The translations under genes were made by a program, and so were the position numbers. This document shows positions 16,098 to 25,818 of a stretch of DNA of 64,000 nt, piece by piece. The number at the start of each line of letters is the position of its first letter. Within the stretch, counting starts at the first letter, position 1. A model generated the notes under the pieces. That model saw only the letters and a program-made list of their open reading frames with translations, was not told the DNA's origin and ran no database searches. Location: positions 186,001 through 250,000 of the forward strand of contig NZ_JOFH01000020.1 of assembly GCF_000721235.1 (NCBI RefSeq). Direction: 5' to 3'. This DNA comes from Streptomyces olivaceus (GTDB taxonomy: Bacteria > Actinomycetota > Actinomycetes > Streptomycetales > Streptomycetaceae).

Positions 16098-18671
16098 CTA
16101 CGCCCCCGCCGCCTCGTCCGCCGCCTGGGCCTGAAGGGCGCGCTCGATGCCCGCGCGGGACTCCGAGACCAGGCGGCGCAGGGCCGCGGTCGGCCCGGCG
16201 GAGGCAAGCCAGGCGTCCGTGCGGTCCAGGGTCTCCCGGGAGACCTGCAGCGCCGGGTACAGGCCGACCGCGATCTGCTGGGCCATCTCGTGCGAACGGG
16301 ACTCCCAGACACCCTTCAGCGCCTCGAAGTACCGCTCCGTGTACCCCGCCAGCAGCTCGCGCTGGTCGGTCTGGACGAAGCCGGCGATGACCGCCTCCTG
16401 CACGGCGTTCGGCAGCTTGTCGGAGTCGACGACCGACTCCCAGGCCTCCGCCTTGGCGGCCTCGGTCGGGCGGGCGGCGCGCGCGGTGGCCGCGTGGCGC
16501 TCGCCGGCGGCCGTCCTGTCCCGCTCGTACTCGGCGGCGATCTCCGAGCCGCCGAACCGGCCCACGGCCGCCAGGCGCTGCACGAACGTCCAGCGCAGCT
16601 CGGTGTCGACGGCCAGGCCCTCGATCGTCTGCGTGCCGTCGAGCAGCGCGTCGAGCAGGTCCAGCTGCTCCGGCGTCCTGGCCGTCGCCGCGAACGCCCG
16701 CGCCCACGCCAGCTGGTGGTCGCTGCCCGCCTCGGCCGCGCGCAGGTGCGCGAGCGTGGCCTCGGTCCAGCGGGTGAGCAGGGCCTCGCGGGAGGTCGGG
16801 GCGGCGTACTGGTCGACGGCCAGCTTCACCTGGCGGTGCAGGGACTGCACGACACCGATGTCGGACTCCTTGCCGATGCCGGACAGCACCAGCGACAGGT
16901 AGTCGCGGGTCGCCAGCTCCGCGTCCCGGGTCATGTCCCACGCCGACGCCCAGCACAGGGCGCGCGGCAGCGACTCGGCGAAGTCGCCGAGGTGCTCGGT
17001 GACGACCGCGAGCGACTGCTCGTCCAGGCGGACCTTCGCGTACGACAGGTCGTCGTCGTTCAGGAGCAGCACCGCCGGGCGGACCTTGCCCACCAGCTGC
17101 GGTACGGCGGTCAGTTCGCCGTCGACGTCCAGTTCGACGCGGTCGCCGCGCACCAGCTTGCCGTCCGCGTCGAGGTCGTAGCCGCCGATCGCGATGCGGT
17201 GGGGGCGCAGCGTCGGCTCGCCCTTCGCACCGGCGGGCAGGGCCGGGGCCTCCTGGCGGATGGCGAAGGAGGTGATGACACCGTCGGCGTCGGTCTCGAT
17301 CTCCGGGCGCAGGACGTTGATGCCGGCCGTCTCCAGCCACGCCTTCGACCAGGTCTTCAGGTCGCGCCCCGAGGTCTCCTCCAGCGCGCCCAGCAGGTCG
17401 GACAGGCGCGTGTTGCCGAACGCGTGCCGCTTGAAGTACGCCTGCACGCCCTGGAAGAACGCGTCCTCACCGACGTACGCCACGAGCTGCTTGAGCACGC
17501 TCGCGCCCTTGGCGTACGTGATGCCGTCGAAGTTGACGAGCACGTCGTCCAGGTCGCTGATGTCCGCCATGATCGGGTGCGTGGACGGCAGCTGGTCCTG
17601 CCGGTACGCCCAGGTCTTCATCTGGTTGGCGAACGTCGTCCACGAGTGCGGCCACTTCGAACCGGGCGCGGCGGCCTGGCAGGCGGCCTCGGCGTAGGTG
17701 GCGAACGACTCGTTGAGCCACAGGTCGTTCCACCACTCCATGGTGACCAGGTCGCCGAACCACATGTGCGCCAGCTCGTGCAGGATCGTCGCCGCCCGCA
17801 CCTCGTACGCGGCGTCCGTCACCTTCGAACGGAACACGTACTGGTCGCGGATGGTCACCGCACCCGCGTTCTCCATCGCGCCCGCGTTGAACTCCGGCAC
17901 GAAGAGCTGGTCGTACTTCTTGAACGGGTACGCGTAGTCGAACTTCTCCTGGAACCAGTCGAAGCCCTGCCGGGTCACCGCGAAGATCGCGTCCGAGTCG
18001 AGGTGCTCGGCGAGCGAGGGGCGGCAGTAGATGCCGAGCGGGACGGACTGGCCGTTCTTCTCGTACACGCTGTGCACGGAGTGGTACGGGCCGACGATCA
18101 GGGCCGTGACGTACGACGAGATGCGCGGGGTCGGCTCGAAGACCCAGACGTTCTCCCGGGGCTCCGGGGTGGGCGAGTTGGAGATGACCGTCCAGCCCTC
18201 GGGTGCCTTGACGGTGAACTGGAACGTCGCCTTGAGGTCCGGCTGCTCGAAGCTCGCGAAGACGCGGCGCGCGTCGGGCACCTCGAACTGCGTGTAGAGG
18301 TACGCCTGGTCGTCGACCGGGTCGACGAAGCGGTGCAGGCCCTCTCCGGTGTTGGTGTACGCGCAGTCGGCGACCACCCGCAGGATGTTGCGGCCCGGCA
18401 GCAGCTCCGCGAGGGCGATGCGGGAGTCCTGGAACACCTCACCGGGGTCCAGGGCGTCGCCGTTCAGCGTCACCTCGTGGACCGCCGGCGCGACCAGGTC
18501 GATGAAGGACTCGCCGCCGGTCTCGGCGACCTCGAAGCGCACCGTGGTCACGGACCGGTAGGTGCCGCCCTCCTGCGCGCCGGTGAGGTCGAGATCGATC
18601 TCGTACGAGTCAACGGTCAGCAGCGTCGCCCGCTGCCGCGCCTCTTCGCGAGTCAGGTTTGTGCCAGGCAC
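16098..18671 (-). CDS. pepN: aminopeptidase N (M1 zinc metallopeptidase)
   Basis: An 857-residue cytoplasmic aminopeptidase that removes N-terminal residues from peptides. The exopeptidase motif GAMENAG lies near residues 264-270. The zinc site is HELAH (298-302) with the third ligand Glu321 in NESFA. The C-terminal ERAP1-like half is complete, with the usual length for the actinobacterial enzyme. The start MPGTNLTREEARQRA matches its paralogue at 25819-28425. It is monocistronic: a divergent gene lies upstream and a terminator downstream. Confidence 0.95.
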   Translation of the reverse strand: MPGTNLTREEARQRATLLTVDSYEIDLDLTGAQEGGTYRSVTTVRFEVAETGGESFIDLVAPAVHEVTLNGDALDPGEVFQDSRIALAELLPGRNILRVVADCAYTNTGEGLHRFVDPVDDQAYLYTQFEVPDARRVFASFEQPDLKATFQFTVKAPEGWTVISNSPTPEPRENVWVFEPTPRISSYVTALIVGPYHSVHSVYEKNGQSVPLGIYCRPSLAEHLDSDAIFAVTRQGFDWFQEKFDYAYPFKKYDQLFVPEFNAGAMENAGAVTIRDQYVFRSKVTDAAYEVRAATILHELAHMWFGDLVTMEWWNDLWLNESFATYAEAACQAAAPGSKWPHSWTTFANQMKTWAYRQDQLPSTHPIMADISDLDDVLVNFDGITYAKGASVLKQLVAYVGEDAFFQGVQAYFKRHAFGNTRLSDLLGALEETSGRDLKTWSKAWLETAGINVLRPEIETDADGVITSFAIRQEAPALPAGAKGEPTLRPHRIAIGGYDLDADGKLVRGDRVELDVDGELTAVPQLVGKVRPAVLLLNDDDLSYAKVRLDEQSLAVVTEHLGDFAESLPRALCWASAWDMTRDAELATRDYLSLVLSGIGKESDIGVVQSLHRQVKLAVDQYAAPTSREALLTRWTEATLAHLRAAEAGSDHQLAWARAFAATARTPEQLDLLDALLDGTQTIEGLAVDTELRWTFVQRLAAVGRFGGSEIAAEYERDRTAAGERHAATARAARPTEAAKAEAWESVVDSDKLPNAVQEAVIAGFVQTDQRELLAGYTERYFEALKGVWESRSHEMAQQIAVGLYPALQVSRETLDRTDAWLASAGPTAALRRLVSESRAGIERALQAQAADEAAGA

Positions 18672-18783
18672 GCGGTCATCTCCTCGTTATGTGTGGGTTG
18701 CGCCATCCTTCCACGTGGCCCGCACCGAACGCGATGTCCATTACCCGCCGGTGCGCGGGCCGCGCGCGCGTGAGCATGGACCC

Positions 18784-19260
18784 ATGAACGGTTGCACCGC
18801 ACGCCCCGTCCCCCCGGCCGCCCTCGACGAACTCCGCGTATCCGACGACGCGGGCCGCGCCCCCGTCCCCCGCACCGACACCGAGGGCGGCGCGCCCCTG
18901 CGCTGCTGCCTGCGCCGCAGCCGCGCGGGCGAGCGCACCGCCCTGGTCTCCTATGCCCCGCTGCGCCGCTGGGCGGCCCGCGCGGGCGCCGATCCGGGCG
19001 CGTACGACGAGCAGGGGCCCGTCTTCATCCACGCCGAGCGGTGCGCGGGGCCGGACCCGGAGGACGGGCTCGCCTTCACTCACGCGCACCGCACCCTGCG
19101 CCGGTACTCCGCCGAAGGGCGCATCCTGGGCGGGCGCCTGGTCGAACCCGGCGGGTTCGGGCCCGCCCTCCGGGAAGCGTTCGACGACCCGGCCGTGGAG
19201 TTCGTCCACGTCCGGGCCGTCGAGTACGGCTGCTTCCTCTACGAGGTCACGAGGGGGTGA
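18784..19260 (+). CDS. DUF1203 domain protein
   Basis: A 158-residue protein that matches the DUF1203 type, found in actinobacteria and proteobacteria without a known function. The characteristic segments are LRCCLRRSRAGERTALVSYA, GPVFIHAERC and the C-terminal VEFVHVRAVEYGCFLYEV. It has several cysteines (residues 5, 40 and 41 and later) but no clear metal motif. The ATG at 18784 is the first sensible start. It diverges from pepN and converges on asd with only 7 bp between stops. Confidence 0.75.
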   Translation: MNGCTARPVPPAALDELRVSDDAGRAPVPRTDTEGGAPLRCCLRRSRAGERTALVSYAPLRRWAARAGADPGAYDEQGPVFIHAERCAGPDPEDGLAFTHAHRTLRRYSAEGRILGGRLVEPGGFGPALREAFDDPAVEFVHVRAVEYGCFLYEVTRG

Positions 19261-19267
19261 CGGGCGG

Positions 19268-20650
<1,383 letters not shown>

Positions 20651-23600
20651 CTACGGCACGACCTTGCCGATCCGTACGCTGCCCAGGCCCGCGACCGTGC
20701 CGTGGGCGTTGACCAGCTGGACCCGGCCGAAGAACTCGCGGCCCTCGGGAGCGGCGGCGAGCGCCGTGACGCTGCCCGTCACCTCCGCCGAAGCGCCCGT
20801 GCCGAGCTTCACCGTCGCCGAGCCGTCCACGGTCACCGAACCGAGGCCGGCGGAGAAGTACACGTCCCGGTAGTCGTACTCCGTGCTGCCCGCGGGCACC
20901 GAGTAGCCCGCGACCTCGACGGTGTACGTGCCGGCGGCCGGCTTCGCGAGGGAGACCGACTCCTCCGAGTCGCCGTCGGCGGACTGCCCGACGACCGCGC
21001 CGTCCTGGTCGTAGACCGTCAGGTCCAGGTCGGCGGCCGCGTCGGAGACGCCCCCGATGGAGACGTCCAGCGACTCGGCGCCCTCGGGCACCTCGACCGT
21101 GGAGGTCGCCGTCTCACCCTGGGCGAGGGACGGGCGGGACGACTCGGACGAGCCGAGCGGGCCGCCGACCAGCTTGCCCTCGATCGGGGCGTACCGGTTG
21201 GTCACCGTCCAGGAGGCGTCGGCCGGGGTGCCCGCCTGCGCCTCGGGCACGGTGACGACCTCCGGGTCGAAGGCCGCGCCGAGCACGGTGACGTCCAGCT
21301 CGTAGGGGTTGTCGAGCAGCGGCGAGGTGCGCCGTGCCTCGACCTCGATCTCCCAGACGCCGGGCTGCGGGTCGGCGTAGGAGCGCACGTCGGGGCGGCA
21401 GCCGTTGCCGTCGAGGTAGTTGTTGTAGCAGTACGGCGTGGAGGTGTTGTCGACCGGGACGCCGTACGGGTGGAGGGAGACGAACCGGGTCTGGCTCTCC
21501 CCCTTGAGGCCGCCGATCGCCACCTCCAGCGACTTCGCGCCCTCGGGGACGGTCACGAAGTACGACGTGGTGGCGTTGCGCAGCACCGAGCCCTTCGCGG
21601 AGAAGTCGTACTTCAGCGGGGCGGAGACGACCACCGTGGTCAGGACCTGCTGGTCGACGCCCTCGGTGCGCGGGTCGTCGACCTCCAGGATCGCGCTCTT
21701 GACGCCGGCGGAGCCGGGCCGCGCCTCGACCTCGACGGTCACCGGCTCGTTCAGCGGCAGCTTCACCTCGTCGCGGCCGACGATCCGGAAGGTGCGGCCC
21801 GCGTTGTTCTCGAAGTGCAGCTCGTGCCGGAGCGCCTTGTCGGCACCGGAGGTGCGCGTCAGCGTGATCTCGTACGTCTTCTTCTGCCCGGCCTTCAGGC
21901 CGCCCTCGCGGTCGTAGAGGCCGGTGCCGCGGCCCGGCGTCTCCAGGAACTCGTCGATCGCCGTGTCGACCGGCGCCTCGACCGTGTACTCGTGGGCGGT
22001 GGCGCCGCGCCGGATCGACTTCCAGGCGTCCGGGATGTTGATCAGGCCCGCGCCCTCCTCGTACGCCTGCACGCCCTTGATGTGGTCGGCGGTGGAGGTC
22101 AGCGCCGTGCGCAGCGTGGCCGGGGTGAGGTCGACGCGGGCCTGCTTCGCCGCCGACAGGAGCAGCGCCGAGGCGCCGGCGGCCTGCGGGGACGCCATCG
22201 AGGTGCCCTGGAGCATGCCGTAGCCGGCGGGCAGGTCGTAGCCGGCCTCGGGGACCGGGGCGCCGGGCATCCAGGTCTGGATGGAGTTGACCGCCGCGCC
22301 GGGCGCGGTCAGCGTCGGCGTGAAGCCGCCGTCCTCACGCGGGCCGCGCGAGGAGAACGGCATCATCTGGTACTTGGTCTTCACCGCGGAGCCGTAGTTG
22401 GCGGCCCAGGTCTCGCGGGAGATGGAGGCGCCGACGGAGATCACCTTGTCGGCGAGGCCCGGGTCGCCGATGGTGTTGGCGCCGGGGCCCGAGTTGCCCG
22501 CGGAGATGACGAGCTGCACGCCGTAGGTGTCGATGAGCCGCGTGTACAGCTCGGCACGGGCGTTGTTGCCGTCGTTGAGGGAGGGCAGGCCGCCGATCGA
22601 CATGTTGACGATGTCGACTCCCCGGTCGACGACGAGGTCGATCATGCCCTCGGTGAGCGCGACGTTGGTGCAGCCGCCGCTCCAGGTGCACGCGCGGGAG
22701 GAGACGAGCTTCGCGCCGGGCGCGGCGCCGTCCATCCGGCCGCCGAACAGGCCGTGGGCCGCGGCGAGTCCGGCGACGTGCGTGCCGTGCTCGGACTCGA
22801 TGACGCCGATGTTGACGAAGTCGGCCTTGTCGCCGGCCGAGTTGTGGACGACGTCCTTGCGGATCTCGACCACGAAGGGCTGGCGCTCGGCCACGTCCGT
22901 CTTCGGGTCGTCGGTGCCGAAGTACCCGACCTGGAAGCCGTCCTTGTAGGGCTTCATCGGCTTGTCGTCGGAGAAGTCGTGGTTGTTGTTCAGGTCGACG
23001 CGGACCGTCCCGGCATCCGCGTCGTACAGGACGCCCCAGGAGTCGGTGGTGTCGCCGTCCCGGTTGGCGTCGCCCGCCGCGTCACCGCCGGTGGTGTACG
23101 ACTCCAGGAAGGTGCTGACCCGGTAGGAGCCCGCGGGCGCGGTCCACGTCTGTCCGCCGTAGGTGAAGGTGGGGCCCGAGACGGAGGTGGTCATCGGGCG
23201 CCAGGTCCGGTCGCCGTCGACGACCGGGTCGGTCGCGGTGACCCAGTCGACGATCTTGCGCTCGCCGGTGGTGGTCTTCTGCAGTGCCGGGTGGGCGAGG
23301 TCGACGCCCGAGTCGAGGATGCCGATGGTGACGCCGCGGCCGTCCGACTTCGGGTACTTCTTCACGAAGTCGACGGCGCCCGTCTCGAAGGACGGGTTGT
23401 ACGGGTTCTCGGCGGGGGTCCGGCGGTCCGGCGCAGGGTAGGAACGGCCCTTGTGCGAGGCGCCCTTCGCCATGTCCGCGCTCGGCGTCGGGTCGTCCAG
23501 CTCGATCTCGTCGCGCAGGTCGATGCCGTGCACGGAGGAGAGCTTCGCGGCGGCGGCGATGGCCGCGTCGGCCTTGGCGGTGGGGACGGTGGCGCGGACG

Positions 23601-23950
23601 TAGCCCAGCTCGTCGTAGGTCCGGCCGACGGCGCCGCCGGGGACCGCGTCCAGTTCCTCGGCCACCTGCGCCGTCCGGCCCGGCGCGGTGGCGACCATCA
23701 TCGTGACGTTCTGCTCGCCGTCGGCCTTCGCCGCGGCGAGCAGGTCGGCGTCGTGGGAACCGAGCTTGTCGTGCGCGGACTTCACGGAGGCGTCCGCGGG
23801 GACCGGGGGTGTGGTGGCCGGGCCGTCGGCGGCGAGGGCCACGGGGACGGGCCCGACCGCGGCGAGCGCGGCGACGAGGCCGGCGGTCAGGGCGATGCGG
23901 GCCGCGCGTCTCGCGCCGGGTATCGGTTCCCGCTGGGGGCTGTGGGTCAT
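20651..23950 (-). CDS. secreted S8 subtilisin-like serine peptidase
   Basis: A 1099-residue exported protease. The signal peptide (RRAARIALTAGLVAALAAVG) ends near the ALAAD site, followed by a propeptide. The S8 triad is Asp213 (GILDSGVDLAHP), His388 (SEHGTHVAGL) and Ser584 (GTSMASP), with oxyanion Asn486 in SAGNSGPG. The catalytic domain is split by an insertion of about 150 residues between Asp and His. The C-terminal 400 residues contain beta-sandwich regions, including PPC-like repeats (SLDVSIGGVSD). The start at 23950 has AAGGG at good spacing; upstream ATGs at 23956 and 24124 are less likely. Confidence 0.9.
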   Translation of the reverse strand: MTHSPQREPIPGARRAARIALTAGLVAALAAVGPVPVALAADGPATTPPVPADASVKSAHDKLGSHDADLLAAAKADGEQNVTMMVATAPGRTAQVAEELDAVPGGAVGRTYDELGYVRATVPTAKADAAIAAAAKLSSVHGIDLRDEIELDDPTPSADMAKGASHKGRSYPAPDRRTPAENPYNPSFETGAVDFVKKYPKSDGRGVTIGILDSGVDLAHPALQKTTTGERKIVDWVTATDPVVDGDRTWRPMTTSVSGPTFTYGGQTWTAPAGSYRVSTFLESYTTGGDAAGDANRDGDTTDSWGVLYDADAGTVRVDLNNNHDFSDDKPMKPYKDGFQVGYFGTDDPKTDVAERQPFVVEIRKDVVHNSAGDKADFVNIGVIESEHGTHVAGLAAAHGLFGGRMDGAAPGAKLVSSRACTWSGGCTNVALTEGMIDLVVDRGVDIVNMSIGGLPSLNDGNNARAELYTRLIDTYGVQLVISAGNSGPGANTIGDPGLADKVISVGASISRETWAANYGSAVKTKYQMMPFSSRGPREDGGFTPTLTAPGAAVNSIQTWMPGAPVPEAGYDLPAGYGMLQGTSMASPQAAGASALLLSAAKQARVDLTPATLRTALTSTADHIKGVQAYEEGAGLINIPDAWKSIRRGATAHEYTVEAPVDTAIDEFLETPGRGTGLYDREGGLKAGQKKTYEITLTRTSGADKALRHELHFENNAGRTFRIVGRDEVKLPLNEPVTVEVEARPGSAGVKSAILEVDDPRTEGVDQQVLTTVVVSAPLKYDFSAKGSVLRNATTSYFVTVPEGAKSLEVAIGGLKGESQTRFVSLHPYGVPVDNTSTPYCYNNYLDGNGCRPDVRSYADPQPGVWEIEVEARRTSPLLDNPYELDVTVLGAAFDPEVVTVPEAQAGTPADASWTVTNRYAPIEGKLVGGPLGSSESSRPSLAQGETATSTVEVPEGAESLDVSIGGVSDAAADLDLTVYDQDGAVVGQSADGDSEESVSLAKPAAGTYTVEVAGYSVPAGSTEYDYRDVYFSAGLGSVTVDGSATVKLGTGASAEVTGSVTALAAAPEGREFFGRVQLVNAHGTVAGLGSVRIGKVVP

Positions 23951-24451
23951 CGGCATCCCTTGTAGGTAAAGGAACGTATGGGTACGACCGAAGCCGATCG
24001 GTTCCGGTCGCGCCAGTCCGGAATCCGATCCCGGACGACCGCTCAGCTTTACGTAAGGGTTCACTGTTTGGGGAGAGTTGTCCGAGACGGGATGGGGGTG
24101 TGGCGTACTTCCGCCATACGCCATCGGGGACGCAAGGGGTGAGCCGGGACAATCCCGTGCACCGCGCCGTCGTCTCCGCCCGGCGGGCCGGCCCCCTCCG
24201 GGTGCTCCGGAAACCGAGGGCGGCGGCCTACGCCGAACGCGTCCACGGCCGGACCGAACGCGTCCACGGCCGGACCTCTGAGGCCGGCCCCCTGATGCCG
24301 GGCCGCCTCGGCCGGACCGGTCCGGTGCCGGCGGCGTACGAGGAGGGGCCGCCGGGCGGTCGTGCCCCGCAGCCCCTCCTCTCCCCTCCTGGCGCCCGCC
24401 CCGGACCTCCAGCTTCCGCCGGCTTCCGTCGTCCTCCGCCGGCGCCGTCGG
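23951..24451. other. 501-bp intergenic region with dyad and tandem repeat
   Basis: This region lies between the subtilase start and the stop of the DUF559-type gene, both on the minus strand. It contains the palindrome TTACGTAA (24049-24056), the dyad TGGCGTA-N9-TACGCCA (24101-24123) and a perfect 21-bp tandem duplication (24233-24253 and 24254-24274). I see no gene. Confidence 0.6.
24101..24123. promoter_or_regulatory. candidate operator TGGCGTA-N9-TACGCCA
   Basis: A perfect 7-bp inverted repeat lies about 150 nt upstream of the exported subtilase start. No known Streptomyces regulator motif is assigned. Confidence 0.4.
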
Positions 24452-25525
24452 CTACCGGGGCAGCACCACGACATACGCGGCGGGTTCCCGGTCCTCGGCC
24501 GCCATCAACGCCGTTCGTACCACGGCCGCCTGATGCTCCAGCGACGCGCGCAGCTTGCGCGGGGCCAGGCGCACCACCGTGATGCCCAGCCGCTCCAGGT
24601 GCTCGCGTCTGCGGGCCTGCTCCGCCCGCGCCGCGTCGTCCTCCTGGCGGCGGTGGGCGCCCCGGGTGTCCAGCTCCAGCGCCACCGCCTGCTCCGGCCA
24701 GAAGGCGTCCACGCCGCCGAGGCCGGGGCCGCCGGGCAGGCGCAGGTCGACGTTCCAGACCGGTTCCGGCAGCGCGTGCTCGCGCACCATCCGGTACAGG
24801 TGCTCCTCGGCGAGCGCCCGCCCCTCGGCGACCAGGGAATCCACCGCGTCCACGACGTGCGGGCGGCCGAGCAGCCGGGCCCGGTTCAGCTCCCGCACCA
24901 CCGCCGCCGGTTCGCAGTGGCCGCCGCGCACCGCCTCCGTCAGCAGCCGGTGGACGACACCGGGGTCGGTCAGCCCCGCCACCGCGTCGGCCAGGGCCCG
25001 TGCCACGGGCGCCACCGGCAGGCCGGTGACCCGCACGGCGGTCGGCAGCGCGGCCGTGCGGACGACGCGGGCGCAGCCGGTCGAGCGCAGCCGGCGCAGC
25101 CGCGGGACCAGGACGTCGAGGGCGTCCAGGGACGGCAGCGGGGGAGCGGCGGAGAAGCCGTGCAGCGTCAGCGCGGCCAGGCCGGTGATCATCGCCTCGG
25201 GGTCGGCGGCGAAGGACTGCTGCTCCCCGCCCGGCTGGCGGGGCACGGACGCCGGTGCCGGCCCGCCGGAGACCGCTGCGGGAGTGCGCTCGCGTGCCGC
25301 GTAGAGCAGTACCGCGTGCAGCCGCTCCTCGCTGGTCGGCGGACCCGCGTGCAGCAGGACGACGTTCGGGAGGAGCTGCTGCCAGGGACCGCCGGGCCGG
25401 CACTGCCGGCCGGTCTCGGCGGCGGAGACCCCGTGCGCCCGGAGCTGGGCGGCCGTCATCAGCCGTCGCCGGCCGTCGGCCAGGTGGTGGAGCGGGCGGG
25501 GGGAGAGCGGGGTGTCGTGCGTCAT
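24452..25525 (-). CDS. DUF559/AbiEi-like protein with nuclease-fold C-terminus
   Basis: A 357-residue protein. An N-terminal helix-turn-helix-like part (RRLMTAAQLRAHGVSAAETG) is followed by a middle region and then a C-terminal segment GGVDAFWPEQAVALELDTRG. That segment, together with ERLGITVVRLAPRKLR, resembles the very-short-patch-repair/DUF559 nuclease fold (acidic Asp, then ExD). Such actinobacterial proteins are often labelled type IV antitoxin AbiEi-like, but no AbiEii-like toxin is adjacent. The start ATG at 25525 gives MTHDTPLSPRP; the much longer open frame upstream is a shadow of the aminopeptidase gene. Confidence 0.75.
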   Translation of the reverse strand: MTHDTPLSPRPLHHLADGRRRLMTAAQLRAHGVSAAETGRQCRPGGPWQQLLPNVVLLHAGPPTSEERLHAVLLYAARERTPAAVSGGPAPASVPRQPGGEQQSFAADPEAMITGLAALTLHGFSAAPPLPSLDALDVLVPRLRRLRSTGCARVVRTAALPTAVRVTGLPVAPVARALADAVAGLTDPGVVHRLLTEAVRGGHCEPAAVVRELNRARLLGRPHVVDAVDSLVAEGRALAEEHLYRMVREHALPEPVWNVDLRLPGGPGLGGVDAFWPEQAVALELDTRGAHRRQEDDAARAEQARRREHLERLGITVVRLAPRKLRASLEHQAAVVRTALMAAEDREPAAYVVVLPR

Positions 25526-25629
25526 GGCCGAGACCCTTCCGCGTCCGATCCGCCCCTTAACCGCTGTTACCAGCACGTCGCCCAATCCGGACAAGCCTGT
25601 CCTCAAGGACGGGTGTTCGGATGCCGAAG

Positions 25630-25658
25630 CCCCTGGTCCGAACGGGTGGGACCAGGGG
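25630..25658 (-). terminator. hairpin downstream of second pepN
   Basis: A perfect 10-bp stem (25630-25639 with 25649-25658) and 9-nt loop lies in the gap between the second aminopeptidase gene and the DUF559-type gene. Confidence 0.6.
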
Positions 25659-25732
25659 TTACGGCCGCAGTGCACGCATCGTGTAACGGCGACGCGGCAC
25701 CCCGTCGTCGGCCAGCGGCCGAGGCCCTCGGC

Positions 25733-25813
25733 GGGCTCGACCGCCTGGCGCGCTACGGCCTCGACCGCCTGGCATGCGGTGGCCTCGACCGCTTGGCGTG
25801 CGCTGGCCTCGCC
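25733..25813. repeat. 24-bp tandem repeat, 3.3 copies
   Basis: Units begin at 25733, 25757, 25781 and (partial) 25805. The core is GGCCTCGACCGCCTGGC. The array abuts the stop codon of the second pepN gene (25819-25821), on its 3' side. Confidence 0.8.
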
Positions 25814-25818
25814 CCCCC

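Noticed and set aside
15448..17340. 630-codon frame ending with MarR
   Set aside because: Only the segment from 15981 is a real gene; upstream it is antisense/frame shadow of pepN.
24452..25525. Type IV toxin-antitoxin pair
   Set aside because: Only an AbiEi-like N-terminus is visible, and no AbiEii toxin gene is adjacent.
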